In this document: positions 30,875-42,482 of the stretch, piece by piece
Layout of the letters: the number at the start of each line of letters is the position of its first letter
Numbering within the stretch: the stretch's first letter is position 1
Assembly (NCBI GenBank): GCA_047967505.1
Contig: CM106540.1
DNA: 64,000 bases
Direction: 5' to 3' (one strand)
From: Dipteris shenzhenensis
Lineage: Eukaryota; Polypodiophyta; Polypodiopsida; Gleicheniales
The notes under the pieces: model-generated
Told to the model about the DNA's origin: nothing
The model's database searches: none
The model's input: only the letters and a program-made list of their open reading frames with translations
Translations under genes and position numbers: made by a program

Positions 30875-31604
30875 TGTTGGTATATGTGCAATGCCCACCT
30901 TTCATATGTAACCACCAATGTTCCATAGTGCTCTTTTGTAAGGTCCCCATTATGAGGAGAAGCCATGGTGTGAGCACTGGAGGATCCTAGTTTTGACACT
31001 AGATGAGGTCTCATGGTGACCATTTGATGGTTAGGAGATGGTAGAAGGATCAATGTACTCCTCGGGGGTCCAAGGGCAGTGCCCTCAATCCTGGGGGTCT
31101 GGGAGCAATGCCCCCGATGGGCATGTGGGGGCAACACCCCCAATGGTGGGATTCGAGGCCTATTGGTAGGCCTCGGCCTGAGATGGTATGCCCTCTGTTG
31201 CATGCGCGCCATCATTTGCATGTGAATTTGATCGTGCATGTGATCGATGGTCGGTGGTCAATGGTCTCTGGTCAGTAGCGAAAGTCAAGCAACATGTGCC
31301 AACGTCCTGGCACTTAGTCACACACTGTGCTAAGTCAATATGTATGTGCCACCGCACCAGCCCACCATTGTGGTGGAATTGGTCTACTATGAAGAGCTAT
31401 ATAAGGAGGCCACTTCTCAAGCCTCAGCATCGAATGCCAATACCCCTACCTCCAATCCTTCTCCATCCAGAGTCTATCTAGATTGCCATCGAAGCTCTAC
31501 TGGAGAGCGCATGGGTGGACAACACCATTAGTTGTATTTGATACGAAATTTTTATTCAGCTCTATTGTGTCTATCATCTTGTTATTGTACTATCGTTGTT
31601 GTCA
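30875..31604 (+). repeat. 3' LTR of copia family C
   Basis: It starts TGTTGGTATATGTGC after the GAGAGGGGG tract and ends near GTTGTTGTCA. TATATAAG at 31398-31405 is the probable core promoter box. It is homologous to the solo LTR at 3154-3876 (723 bp). The right end is set by that alignment and by gypsy sequence starting at 31605, so it may be off by a few bases. Confidence 0.85.
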
Positions 31605-31950
31605 AATGATCTCTCTGTTGCATATAGCCTTTGGGGTGGAAGCAGTTATGCCGATGGAGTATGTAAAGCCCAGCCATCACAGTCAAGGAAAGGCTCACCA
31701 AAAATTCTTTGGTGGAGGGCTTAACTGTTCTTGAATGACTATATGAGATGAGATTATGCACTACCTTTTGCCTTCGAGTGGAGAAGGAATAGCATAAAAA
31801 ATGGTTTGACTGCAACCTCAAGCACAAGTACCATGAGGAAGGGGATCTGGCACTCCTGTATAGCATTCGTAACACCAAGCGTAAATGTAAATATAGGGGC
31901 ATGGGTCTCTACCATGTAGTGGGGATTATAGACCCTCCAGGCGATGCATA
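31605..31950 (+). pseudogene. gypsy integrase C-terminal fragment
   Basis: The frame contains HIAFGVEAVMPMEYVKPS, then (after stops) KKWFDCNLKHKYHEEGDLAL and L-Y-S-I-R-N-T-K, then YRGMGLYHVVGIIDPP. These are the F-G-x-E-A-V-M-P, Y-x-E-G-D-L-x-L-L-Y and G-x-Y-x-V-x-x-I signatures of the plant gypsy integrase C-terminal domain. It probably continues the element represented at 29330-29552. Confidence 0.75.
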
Positions 31951-32460
31951 GGGAAAAGGAGCTCAAGGTTGAGGTAGATCAAATGAAACGCCAGGCCATC
32001 AAAGAAGCCAAGGCATGTAATGCCAAAATTAGACAACAAAAGAAAATGGATTTGTTTAAAGAAACAGTGGAACACCTAGGCTTGACTGATGAACTAACAG
32101 TAGATGAGGCTAGGTTGAGTGTCCAGTTATAGGGCCCAAGTACAAGCTTCGAGGCACTCATAGATCTAGGAGCAGAGCCATAACTTCATCTCCTATGAAG
32201 TATGGGAAGCGCTATAGGTACCCCTAACCCTTACTATTGCTTTAGTTTGGATTATCAACAGCTCTTAAGTACATTGGGGTATGTAGAATTGAAACTAATT
32301 GTTGTCGACTAGGTGGTAGAGATTCATTTTTATGTTATTCCCATAAACATGACTGACAAATAGATGATATTGGGAAGGATCTAGTGTTATTCCGTAAACT
32401 ACCAAATCAATTGGAGAGCTAGAATTGCAACTCTCGTGTAAGGGGGAGAACTGTAGTAAT
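31951..32460 (+). pseudogene. gypsy gag end and aspartic protease relic
   Basis: A Lys/Glu-rich stretch (31944-32132) is followed by EALIDLGAEP, a broken N-F-I-S-Y-E-V-W block, then FYVIPINM and a M-I-L-G-R segment with YQINWRARI. The L-I-D-x-G-A-x-x-N-F-I-S loop and the I-L-G-R flap partner are typical of gypsy retropepsins. Coming after an integrase end, it must be a different gypsy copy. Confidence 0.6.
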
Positions 32461-33840
32461 TCATATTTGTAAAGTCCATTCCACTTCCGCCACAGTATGA
32501 CCAACCATGAGAGGCAAGGAAGTTTTAAACGAAAGCAATTCCAAAAGCTCTAGAGGCCTCCAACTCCCCATTGTTTGATCCTCAGAAGGAAATCCATCCC
32601 AATGTAGCTCGAAGTCCTAACCCTAATCTCAATAAAGGCAAACCCTTGTCGCACTAATCTTCTAGCTTTACTTCCCATGCCAATGCTATGAACACTACCC
32701 AGAGATTCCGTAAACTAAGGGTGCACAAGGCCTTCCCTCATGCACAATGCTACACCAAAAAAGGACAACAACCTTGGAAGACCAAAGTTGTGGAAGGGTT
32801 CCCAACCCCTTCTTGCCTCATGCCAACACAGACAATCCCCTCAAATTAAAAGGGATCGACGACTCCAATCGCCTTGCCTATAAGGATAAATTCCAACACT
32901 CCACGAGCAAAATTTTCACAAGCGTTGGGTTGTGACAAGGCTCTTGGAAACCCAAGGCTACGATCAAGGTGAGCGATATGTTTGAGTTCCAAAGCTTCCA
33001 ATGACACCAAATACACAAACTCAACTCACTACGATTCATACGTCAGTAACATATGAACTTGCACCAACTCCTGATGTAGTCCCACAAGAACCTGCCTTCG
33101 AGCCTAGCATGATGAACAATTCTGTGGGCCCAAAGAATGTCATGATTCCACATATAGTGCAACTCAATGAGAAAGTCGCCAAGGTCATCGAGGAAGAAAC
33201 ACAAGAACTGGTCCCTAAAAGTGGGTAGTTACACAAGAACCTTCCTCCAAGCCCATGCAAACACCATTGGAAGTCACCGCACTCAGAGGAGCACTCGTGG
33301 TGTCGCTCGACCTACTCCTTTTGTCAAATCGAAGGCCGCGCTCCCACAAGAATGTGCCCTCGCTTTGGGTACAGACACACAAGAACCCACGTGCCTTATT
33401 CCGAGAGAGGCCCATCAAAGTGAATGTTGTAGTGCTGTTGATACACACCTAACAACCGGTATGATGCACAAACTTAGCACATGCTCTACCTGGCTGACGA
33501 CAAGGTATGCTGCTGCTCGGCATTCAACTCAGTTGCATTCCACATAATCGACCCCCCCTCCCCCAAGGTGTGCAATCATCAAGTCCAAGTCTAGATGAGT
33601 CTGTATGGTAGGCATATCACCCACATGCACTAGCAACTCAAAGACCTTGGTATTCCAATGCACCCACTCACATTCATGATCAACATTAGGTGAATACGAC
33701 CAATACATTTTTGTGCATTTTCTTCATATTTTGCATCCTTGCATGCTGACCTCATGAGTCCTTGCATCCCCAAGTCTGTCCACCACGTTTTCCCTCCTGA
33801 AAGCACCCTTAGCATTAGTAGAGCCCCCTCAACATCTCTG
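32461..33840. other. no recognisable gene
   Basis: Only short frames are present, for example 33001-33228 (+), whose sequence has no motif that could be named. Base composition is even and no repeats stand out. It may be old transposon sequence. Confidence 0.3.
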
Positions 33841-34190
33841 ACAATAGCCATCTCGCTTGATCGTCACCTTACACCCATCCTACCGGATCGTTGCCTTATA
33901 GCCATCCCGCTGAATCGTCACCTTACTACCATCCCACCAGATCATCGCGTTACAGTCATCTCGTCGGATTGTTGCATTATAGTCATCTCGCTGGATTGTC
34001 ACCATAGGGCCATCTTATCCGATCATCAGCCATCCCGTTGGACTTTTGCCTTACAGCCATCCCATCGGATCGTCGGATCATTGCCAAACTGCCATCTTGC
34101 CGGATCATCACCATACTGCCATCTCATTGGATTGTCGCCATAGTGCCATCACACTAAATCATCGCCTTAATGCTATCTCCCTGGCCATTG
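33841..34190 (+). repeat. minisatellite, about 33-bp unit, about ten copies
   Basis: Tandem units follow a consensus near GCCATCCCGCTGGATCGTCACCTTACA with variable ends. They diverge at C/T and G/A positions. The array has no long open frame of its own and ends in unique sequence near CCTGGCCATTGGG. Confidence 0.8.
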
Positions 34191-35169
34191 GGATACTAAA
34201 AACTATAAAAGTAGCCCTCATCCCCTAGGATCATTTCCTTAGCAAAAACAGTAAGACTATCAAATTTTCTGCTAGATTTTCCACAGCTCTCTACCTCTTT
34301 CCCTACTACCCCTAGCCATAATTTGAATGTCCTCATCCTCATCCTCCTCCATGGATTCACTCATTACTCACTTGTCCACTTTCTTTCCAATGGATCCCGA
34401 TAACGAATTCTTCAAATTCGAAAGGAAACTTGGTCTCCACCCCTCAAATCCAACACTTGTTGATTCCCAAACCGAGGAGGGGATCATAATGCAACCAACC
34501 TCTCAAGATCCATCAATAGTGGCCAATCACCCATCCTTCTCGATCATCCAAGAAGCGCACGCCAGCACTAACACAGTGGGAGTACAAAGTTGTAAGGTCA
34601 CTATCTCATTAGGGAATCTTGGCTTCAACAACTCAACGGCTGCATGATTGACTTGAAATACATGTATGAGGGTCAGGATTACACCCTCTATTACCATACC
34701 ATGGCTCAATACCAAGCGCTCCAAGATCCAGAGGTGCGAGCTTCCTTGGTGATGACAGGTCTCAAGCCAATTGCGAACCAACTACCATGTCACCTCAACA
34801 TGATGCTGCTCGGGGAGTTCATCGGCGCTTACAACTCAAACTCTAACACTGCATTCTCTGCGATGCAATAGGGACCCACCACTTCCACTACCTCAATGTG
34901 TATGTAGTGCGCTTGCCCTTTGGCCTACTGGTAGTTGCAGAAAAGTATTCACACAAGAAGAATCTGCATGAGCCCCTTGGCAAGATCTACAACTCCGATA
35001 GGAAGTGTGGCAAGGGTAGCCTTCTCTGTCAGCGTGTTGGAACTCTAGCAAAGATATGCAAAGATAATGTGTGAGGAATGACTTCCATACATGGAAGTTA
35101 CAAAAAGAATCACAAATACATGGAGTGATGTCATAATAATCTAAATGAGGACTTGAGTCACTCACTTAC
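34191..35169. other. unassigned; two small adjoining open frames
   Basis: A 106-codon frame at 34327-34647 (+) begins with a serine run. A 75-codon frame at 34644-34871 (+) overlaps its stop. Neither shows a domain that could be named, and they may be fragments of one decayed transposon ORF. Confidence 0.25.
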
Positions 35170-35292
35170 TAGTTACCACCACTGGGCTTGCATGATCAGT
35201 AGAGTGCAGTTAATTTAGTCACTGGGCTTGCATGCTCAGTAGAGTGTAGTTAATTACCAGTCATTGGGCTTGCATGCTCAGTAGAGTGAAGG
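35170..35292 (+). repeat. three-copy tandem repeat, 43-50 bp unit
   Basis: GGGCTTGCATGCTCAGTAGAG occurs three times (first copy GATCAG), separated by TTAATTTAGTCACT and TTAATTACCAGTCATT spacers. Confidence 0.85.
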
Positions 35293-37204
35293 ACAATAGG
35301 CTGAATAAATATCGTTGCTATGGCTTTCCATCTATGTTCCTTCGTTGTTCCTTCACTAGTTTGTATCGAGACAAAGAGCATGCAAATTTCAGCGATCTTT
35401 CTACAATATATGGACATATAGATGTATATAGATATTCAAAATATTTCATCTAACGATATGGCCCTTGTCCTTGCAAAGGGTCACTTCAATCACTTTGGAG
35501 CTTTGTACATCACTTCGTCTATAAAATAGGATATATACAGATATATAGATATATGTAGGTATTCAGTTTGACATTACGATCCTTGGCCTGTCTTGACACT
35601 TTCCAAACTTAGAGCATTCTCCTACCGTACTAAGTGCTATCATCATCATAGCGACATCTCTTCCTCTCTCATTAGCATTAATCAACCACTTTATTTCAAA
35701 TCTTCAACTCTGTTTAATGGAAATCTTTCGTCTCACATTATGGTCCTTGGCCTATCAAAGGACACTATCTAGCCACATAGCTGAGAAAACATCACTTCAG
35801 CCACTTTGGAAATATTATAATATTGCATATATATACATATACATATATTGTTGTATGTATATATGTATATATATATATATATATCTTAACAACTACACTT
35901 ACATTGAGAAATATGAAATCCCATAACTAATCCACAATTCCTAAACGAACAAATTGTATGCCATTCATCTTGTCTTATAATAATAATTATAGAAGCAAAC
36001 CACCACACTGGTGGCAGTTAAGTTAATATTCTTGTAATAATAGAAGCAAACCACTGCGTTGGTGGTAGTTAGTATCCTAATGCATAACCAACCTCCAAGC
36101 TGCAACCAACCATGCGGCATCCACTTCTTAAAACTCATTGTGCTTGCACTGGATAAATCGGCCAAGGTGCTCCAATTGTTGACCCAAGTCAAGCACATGG
36201 ATCACCATCAATCGATCATGCCAAACATCCTTGCGAGGCTAGTAGAGCCATAGGTCACTAACTAGGCAGATTATTTCTGTACCTAGATGAGGGAGGACCT
36301 AAAGACACATGGCAATGTCTTGGGAAACCCAATTATTTAAATGCTTGTCCTCTACCACATGTTGGAACAGTAGCCGCCAATCGGATATGGGTGCACCGAC
36401 AAAGAAGCCACATGACCTGTTCCAATAGATGAAGAGATGATGGTGGCCTATCCCAAATGGCTGAGAAGTGATCCAAGTGCAACCCCACCAAGACGCCCTA
36501 CCCGCCAGCCACTCGACAACCAACTGAGGGAGCAATATGAGGACCATCAATTGTAGGAATAACGGGAGATACAAAGATGCCTGGAGGCCACAAATGTCAA
36601 TCTAAAGGCAATGTGACAATCCAGGATCCCATTGACGTGGAAATGTTTCCAAGGAAAGACACAATAAATATTGGCCTCTACCCCGGTGCAACAAGTATCC
36701 CCCCCACCCCCTCTACTCCCTAGACGACAACCACCACCATATTACAGCCCCAAGAGCTAGCTTCTTTTGTCACAGGCTCTTCCTCTTCTCCATGGGCCAC
36801 GCTCACAAGAAGCCCTACAATTTTGCAATGCACCTGAGTACACAGCTGGGGGATATAGCAACATGTCAGCAACTGCCTTATCCTCCTACTACTCCAAGAT
36901 CTCCGTGCCCATTGTCATCCCATTGACGACAAACTTCACAACCTCAACAACCAGATTGTCTTCAACCCTGACGTCGGCCTCTCCCAATTCAAAGGCTTAC
37001 ACCTATACCTTCGGGTCCTCAACCTCCATGACCATCACATTCAAACATTTGAGGACATGCATGCCTCCCACTTCTAGAAGTATTGGGCTTATTTCATGCA
37101 AATCACCCCACGGCGTTTGGACTGCTATGTAGTACTCTAAACGGTTCTTTCCACCCACCTCCTAGATCGTGGTTGATTCGAGGATGGCTTAGAAACAATA
37201 GGAA
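35293..37204. other. unassigned decayed sequence with an AT microsatellite
   Basis: (TA)n and TATATACATA sequence lies at about 35825-35885. A pair of similar segments, each with AGAAGCAAACCAC and GTGGCAGTTA/GTGGTAGTTA, occurs near 35990 and 36042. Around 36930-37130 a stop-broken plus frame reads NNQIVFNPDVGLSQFKGL and LYLRVLNLHDHH, protein-like but not recognised. Confidence 0.35.
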
Positions 37205-37452
37205 GGGGGGCACGTTTACAGCCATTGAGCATGTTGACGGATCTGGCCCGCCCAAACCTTACAATTTTGAGTGGCAAATGGCTCAGGATCAAGGTAGTCC
37301 TATGGGTTTTGAGCCATAAATGGCTCACGATCAATGTAGTCGCTAGGATTGCCCAAAATGGCAAGGATAACACAAGAGCCATTTGAACACAGAGGGAAGG
37401 TTGTGAGACTCAACATATGCCTTGGCGCCATATGGGCCCAAGTGGTTGTAAC

Positions 37453-37511
<59 letters not shown>

Positions 37512-37905
37512 TACAAGGAATAGGGTTGGCCCTCCCTTCAAAAGGTGACTTGTATAAAAGGCCAAATGGTTGACTTTGGTCTTCATTGTTGTATGCAACC
37601 TTTGAGAAATACAAGATCTCTTCCTACTCTATGTTGAGATTGAGGTTTGCTTTCTCTCCTTGTTTGCCTTTAGTGTTTGCTAGAATCCCCCTTCAGCTTC
37701 TTCTCCTTCTCCCTCCCCTTCCCTTCTTCACTTCCCTCCTCTTTCTCTTTCTCTCCCCCTTCTCGATGGTAGCCCCATTGCAACGATCTGGTAGGCACTC
37801 GAGTGACACAAGTGAAGGATTCGCTACGCAATGCTACGACAAGGAGTAGCACAGGAGTGAGGAGCTCGGTTGGCACACTTCTAACATCCCCATGATACGT
37901 GTGTC
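37205..37905 (+). repeat. repeat D copy 3, with GA microsatellite
   Basis: It is homologous to copy 2 (28795-29325) in its first 400 bp and to copy 1 (27600-27970) in its last 300 bp, so it joins both halves of the repeat. The order is GAGCATGTTGACGGATCT, GGTTTTGAGCC, CATATGCCTTGG, (GA)n at 37457-37508, GTATAAAAGGCC near 37552, TTGACTTTGGTCTTCA, a pyrimidine-rich block and GCAACGATCTGGTAGGCACT. Confidence 0.7.
37457..37508 (+). repeat. (GA)n microsatellite, pure
   Basis: An uninterrupted AG/GA dinucleotide run of about 50 bp lies just upstream of the TATA block in repeat D copy 3. Confidence 0.98.
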
Positions 37906-38520
37906 TCTACGAGACAACACACACTGCCCCGCATCTTGCAGGGATGCCTGGACCCTATCGTGCTATGGTGCAGGGAAGCCACGAGGGGATGCCTCCCCTT
38001 GACCCCACGTTGAGGTGGACTCAACCTAGAATTGGGGCCTCAACTACACCAATGAACATATGATCTTGAGATCAAGAAGCTTTCTATAAGCTCACCATGA
38101 GCCTAAAGACAGTGCCTCAAATACCATCTTGTTGAACTCCATACCTAGCTTTGCATCCTCAAGGTCAGCAAGCTCGAAGTCTGATGTTCTCACTCCTTGT
38201 AAGAACCAATGCCATGTGAATTATCCAGCTCAAAAGAGTGCATGAGTCAGGACGGAGACATGGGTGAACCCTCTAATGTTAGAGCCTTAGTGGCTCTGAA
38301 TGCCATCCCCAATGATCTCCAATGTCCTACCCCATCTCCAGCCATCAGTATAGCTAGATTAAGGGAAACCTTTTCCAATATCGTGGGAAGGTTTGGATTG
38401 ATAGACCTAGCAAAATTGCTAGACCCATTTGCTGGGCAAAACAATAGAGCCTCAAATGCCAGCCCGACCACTGATATCATAAGCAATACTCAGGGAACCA
38501 AGTCCCACGATATCATAATC
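37906..38520. other. unassigned; part of a 177-codon open frame of unknown nature
   Basis: An open frame at 38209-38742 (+) has about 105 codons of unrecognised sequence. It then runs through the reversed repeat D copy, where its GEEGKRR-type charged residues are simply the repeat read in the wrong orientation. A real gene is therefore doubtful. Confidence 0.3.
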
Positions 38521-38815
38521 AAATGCGGCTCTCGGATTGTTCCAATGTGGTTCCATGAGAGAAAGAGGGAAGGGGGAGAAGGGAGAAGAGAGGGGATAAG
38601 GGAGGGAGAAGAAGGGAAGAGGAGAGTGAAGGGGGATGGAGTGGAAAACACCAAGGCACTACAAGGGAAACAATTGAACACCCAAAGATACTCTTGGAGA
38701 GAAGAGGGAGCTTGTATTCCAAACTTGTGCATACAACAATGAAGACCAAAGTCAGCCATTTGGCCTTTTATACAAGTCACCTTTTGAAGGGAGGGCCAAT
38801 GCTTTTCCTTTTTGC
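38521..38815 (-). repeat. repeat D copy 4
   Basis: It is the reverse complement of repeat D: the purine-rich block at 38560-38650, then GAAGACCAAAGTCAGCC near 38741, then the inverted TATA block ending CCTTTTATACAAG. It directly abuts the truncated 3' end of gypsy G3. Confidence 0.65.
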
Positions 38816-38859
38816 ACTCCCCCTTTCTTTACATGTGCTCCAATTTCTCAAGAGTGCCT

Positions 38860-40210
38860 TCGATGCCTCTATGTCCACCTGCTAAGAATCATGCATATCA
38901 TGGAGTATGGTATCACAGTATGAGGGCAACGCACAAAGTCATCCTTTGGATAATAACCACCCATCATGTATAGCGTAGTCGCATGGGCATTTGTCGACTG
39001 TGACTTTGTACCAAGGTGTTTGGAAATCTGGATCTGTATGGTACTGGTTGCGCATCTCTTCGATAGAAGAATCCTGGATTATGGAAATAGAGGTGACCAT
39101 TTCTCCTCTTACTCGACCATGCCGCCAAACTATTGAAAAGTCTGGTTCCATCTGGTTTGTCGATCGGACTGCTGAGTGGCGGGCATGGTCTGAAGCCACC
39201 ACAAGGCCTGATGATTTGTGTGAACTGTGAAATCCTGACCATAGAGAAAGTGTTTCCATGTTTTGAGGGCGTGGATGACTACACATAACTCCTTGTCATA
39301 GACTAAGTATCTGGTCTCTATTGGAAGCAACTTGCGTCCCTCCAATGCGACGAGTGAGCGTTCTGCTCTAGAATCGCTCCAATGGCATAGTCACTAGCAT
39401 CAGTCCATACATTGCAGGGTTGATACCATTGTGCCAATGCTAGGCGCGTTGCTATAGTAACTGCCGCCTTCAACTGGGCGAAGGGAAAAAGAGCTGCTAG
39501 GGTAAAGGTGATAGGCTGTTTCTTGGATTTTACTCCTTATAAAAGATCGGTGACAAGCATTGCACTTTTTGCCAAATCCTTGATATGCTTCTGATAGGCC
39601 TGGCAAATGCCCATGAACATCCGAATCTTCTATGCTGTGGTAGGAACCTCCCACTCCACAATACCCTTCACCTTGGCTCGATCTAGGCAAACACCTGTTG
39701 GAGTGATGATGTAGCCCAAGTAATGTACCTCCAAGAAAAAACTATTTTTTTGGGCGTTGTACAACTGGTTGTCCTTCAAAAGATGAAGAACCTATTGAAC
39801 TTGCTTAACATGCTGTGCTGGATCTTTTCAAAAAACCAGAATGTCATAGAGAAACACAAAGAAACTCTTGCCGATCAATGGTTTGAAGATTCGAAGCATC
39901 ATATGGTTGAAGGATGCAGGTGCCTCTGTGAGACCAAAGGGTATCACCACAAACTCATGCTGGGCTTTCTCTGTGCGGAATGCCGTCTTCTGAATGTCCG
40001 GTTCATGAATCTGGATCTGATGGTATCCACTCTTCATATCAATTTTTGAGAACACCTTAGCTCCATTAAGGCGCTCCAAGATGTAGTTGATCCTTAGCAT
40101 GGGGAACTTGCTCTTGATGGTAAACTTGTTCAATGCCCACACACATCCACGAGCTGAATTGTCCTTCTTGACGAAGATGATCGGTGCTGCATACGGTGAT
40201 GAAGCCACTA
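38860..40210 (-). pseudogene. gypsy G3 reverse transcriptase, RNase H and start of integrase
   Basis: RT (39828-40208) has SPYAAPIIFVKKDNSARGCV, FSKIDMKSGYHQIQIHEPDI, TAFRTEKAQHEF, MPFGLT-like IPFGLTEAPASFN and FVFLYDILVF. The first Asp of the usual F-x-D-D pair is Tyr, which should abolish polymerisation. RNase H (39130-39345) reads LVYDKELCVVIHALKTWKHF and FTVHTNHQALWWL. Near 38890-38960 an integrase N-terminal piece reads DGWLLSKG, followed by ILHDMHDS after a stop. Confidence 0.85.
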
Positions 40211-40223
40211 CGTAACAACCCCT

Positions 40224-42220
40224 CTAACTATTGCTCAAGCTCCTCCTCCATCGTCTTGCTAAGACAATAAGGATGCTTGATGGGAGGTGATGATCCAAGA
40301 AAAAGCTCAATATGATGGTCCTTTGGCCGACGGGGTGGTAAGGCTGCAGGCAAAAACTCGATGTGAGGAAAATGTCTTCGTACTGTTGAAGCAAAGCTTC
40401 CTGCTTGGGGGTCATGATTGGAACTTTTTTATTGGTAGCGTTGACATAAACAATGTATGCATCTCCTCCCTTGTGCATGTCGCATGATGCCATTTGGATT
40501 GCAGAAATCGAAGGGCGAGGCAAAGTCTCTGTAAGCCAAGCGATAAACTTGCCCCCGTGGTCTAGAATTGAGGTCCAAACCCATGGTTCCAATAGTCTGG
40601 GAAAACTTCGAATTGGTGCCACCATCGAGCTCCCAAGATGATGTCCGTTGCTTGAGTTGGTGCGACCCTGAAAGTACGGGTGTCGGCCCATCCTCCTATC
40701 TTTAGAGTGGTACTTGAGGCCACCTTATTGCTCTCTATCCTATGATTGCCCCATTCAGCGTGATGTGATGGTATCAGACGAGGTGAGAGTCAACCTGGCT
40801 CGTTGAGAAGCTTTGGTAGAAAGGATGTCCTCAAAACTCCTTGAATCTGCGAGAATGAGGACTTTCTAGCCGTCGATCTATTTGTAGAACTGGAACATGG
40901 TGGGAAACTAGTGAGAGTCCCCCTTTTGTTATCTTCTTCAATCTCCTCTATAACCATTGAGGTTGTCTTGGCCGGAGTCAAAGCTATAGAAGAACCACTG
41001 GACATCCGTTGGTTTGCAACTTTTTGAATTGCGGGCAATCTTGCTTTTTGTGCTCCTGTTCATGGCAAAAGAAGTAGCGGTTCTTTTCTATTGCCCCGTG
41101 CTAGCCTTCTTTCCTCCATCTATGGCGGAGGACTTTGGGGGCTTCTTACTATTGAATGGCTTGGGTCCTTACCCTTGTGCATGAGCTCAAAGTTTTGAGC
41201 AAGCTCGTATGCAAACTCATTGTCCTGTGGATAAAACCTACGGGTGTACTACTAGACGTCTGATCGCAACCCATGAAGGAATTTGCTCAACTTTTAATTC
41301 TCCTGGAGCTGCAACTGTACAAACACTTGTGTGAATTTATTGGCATAGTGATTCATTGACTCAGTGTCCCCCTGGTGTAGCTCGTAGAATTGACTCTGGA
41401 GCCTGTGTGAGTACTGCGGTGGCAGGAGTCATGAGCGAAGATATTTCACAAATTTTGCCCAGCTATAGAGAGTTGTCTCCTTGCCTACATGATAGTGGTC
41501 CTTCTGCCACTTGAGCCACTAGGTGACCGCCTCGCCTGTGAGGCGCATGGATGCTAGGATGCACCGCTCGCTGTCCTTTGTAGGCATCATTGAAAAGTAG
41601 CTTTTAGACTGATTGAGCCAGGAAGTCAACACTAAGGGTTCCTACTTACCATCGTACCATGTGAAGTTGAGCTTCCCTAAAAAGGAACGCTTGGCTAGAT
41701 CCCCTTCTGGTCGGAGTAAAGAAATGAGAAGCTGCCAATCTCGTTCTTCCTTTTGTTCTCGAGTAGTGCATTCTCACAGCTCCTTGGCCTCCTGAGCCTT
41801 GTGGTCCTAGAGTTGCTTGGCTTCTCAAGCCTCTCGATCCCGTTCGTCTTTTGCTTTCTGAGCTGCCCTTTCGGCTTCCCGAGCTGCCCTTTTGGCTTCT
41901 CGAGCTTCCCAATCGTGTTCTTCTTTTGATTCCCAAGCCTCCCGATCATGTTCTTCTTTTGCTTCTCGAGCCTCCCAATCGTGTTCTTCTTTTGCCTCCC
42001 AAGCTAGCTTTTGGCGCTCTCTGGCAATCTTCCCCCATCTCCTGAAGCTGGGTCATGCAGGTGAAGAGAGCCTCGGACTGTTGGTGCTGCATCTGCATCA
42101 TAGCTGGCAACATGGCTATCATGACAGACATGGAAGTGTCTGCAGGGTTCTGTGGGGTGGCGGTGGAGGTACTAAACCCTCCCCCTCTGTGTTGGACTTC
42201 TCATTGGTGCTCATGGTGTC
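40224..42220 (-). pseudogene. gypsy G3 gag and protease region
   Basis: The probable start is near 42217 (ATG, MSTNEKSNTEGEG), with a frameshift soon after; the downstream frame begins MSVMIAMLPAMMQMQHQQSE. A repetitive Glu/Ala/Lys-rich coiled-coil-like segment follows (41820-42010). A zinc-knuckle-like RYFFCHEQEHKKQDC lies near 41040-41085, with the first Cys replaced by Tyr. The protease lies between 40300 and 40990, but its active-site loop was not seen clearly. Confidence 0.65.
41820..42010 (-). repeat. coding tandem repeat in gypsy G3 gag
   Basis: About six imperfect units of 24-33 bp each contain CTTCTCGAGCCTCCCAATCG or a variant. On the minus strand they encode repeats like REAKEEHDWEA, a heptad-like pattern rich in Glu, Ala, Lys and Arg. 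Confidence 0.8.
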
Positions 42221-42469
42221 CTTACTGGATCTTGTCTAGACCATAAACAATGGGGCTGTCCCTGACTGACCTGAACCTCTTGACTTCTGGAAACAAACTT
42301 TCTCCTCACGCCGCAAGGTGTAAAGACCTGCTGGTGAAGACGGGATCCGTCCCAATGCGTGATACAGTAAGGGAGGGAGCAGCTAATGGAGTATGGTACT
42401 ACTAGTCCGGGGTAGGCACAAAATACCCAAAAAAAAAGGATAATCCTCTGTCTTAGGAAAGAATCTGAA

Positions 42470-42481
42470 GCTGTGATACCA
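42470..42481 (-). other. primer binding site of gypsy G3
   Basis: On the minus strand TGGTATCACAGC follows the LTR end with a one-base gap. It matches the initiator-Met primer site with one change (CAC for CAG). Confidence 0.65.
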
Positions 42482-42482
42482 A

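Larger units (their letters stand above)
29553..31604 (+). mobile_element. Ty1/copia family C element, 5'-truncated
   Basis: The element retains the C-terminal half of pol (RT from ETFAPTARMTTI onward, and RNase H), a polypurine tract GAGAGGGGG (30866-30874) and a 730-bp 3' LTR. Gag, protease, integrase and the 5' LTR are absent. It lies between gypsy fragments of the same orientation (29330-29552 and 31605 onward), so it probably inserted into a gypsy element and lost its left part. Confidence 0.85.

Noticed and set aside
38209-38742. 177-codon plus-strand open frame as a host gene
   Set aside because: The last 70 codons are repeat D read in the wrong orientation and the first part shows no domain; the length is probably chance.
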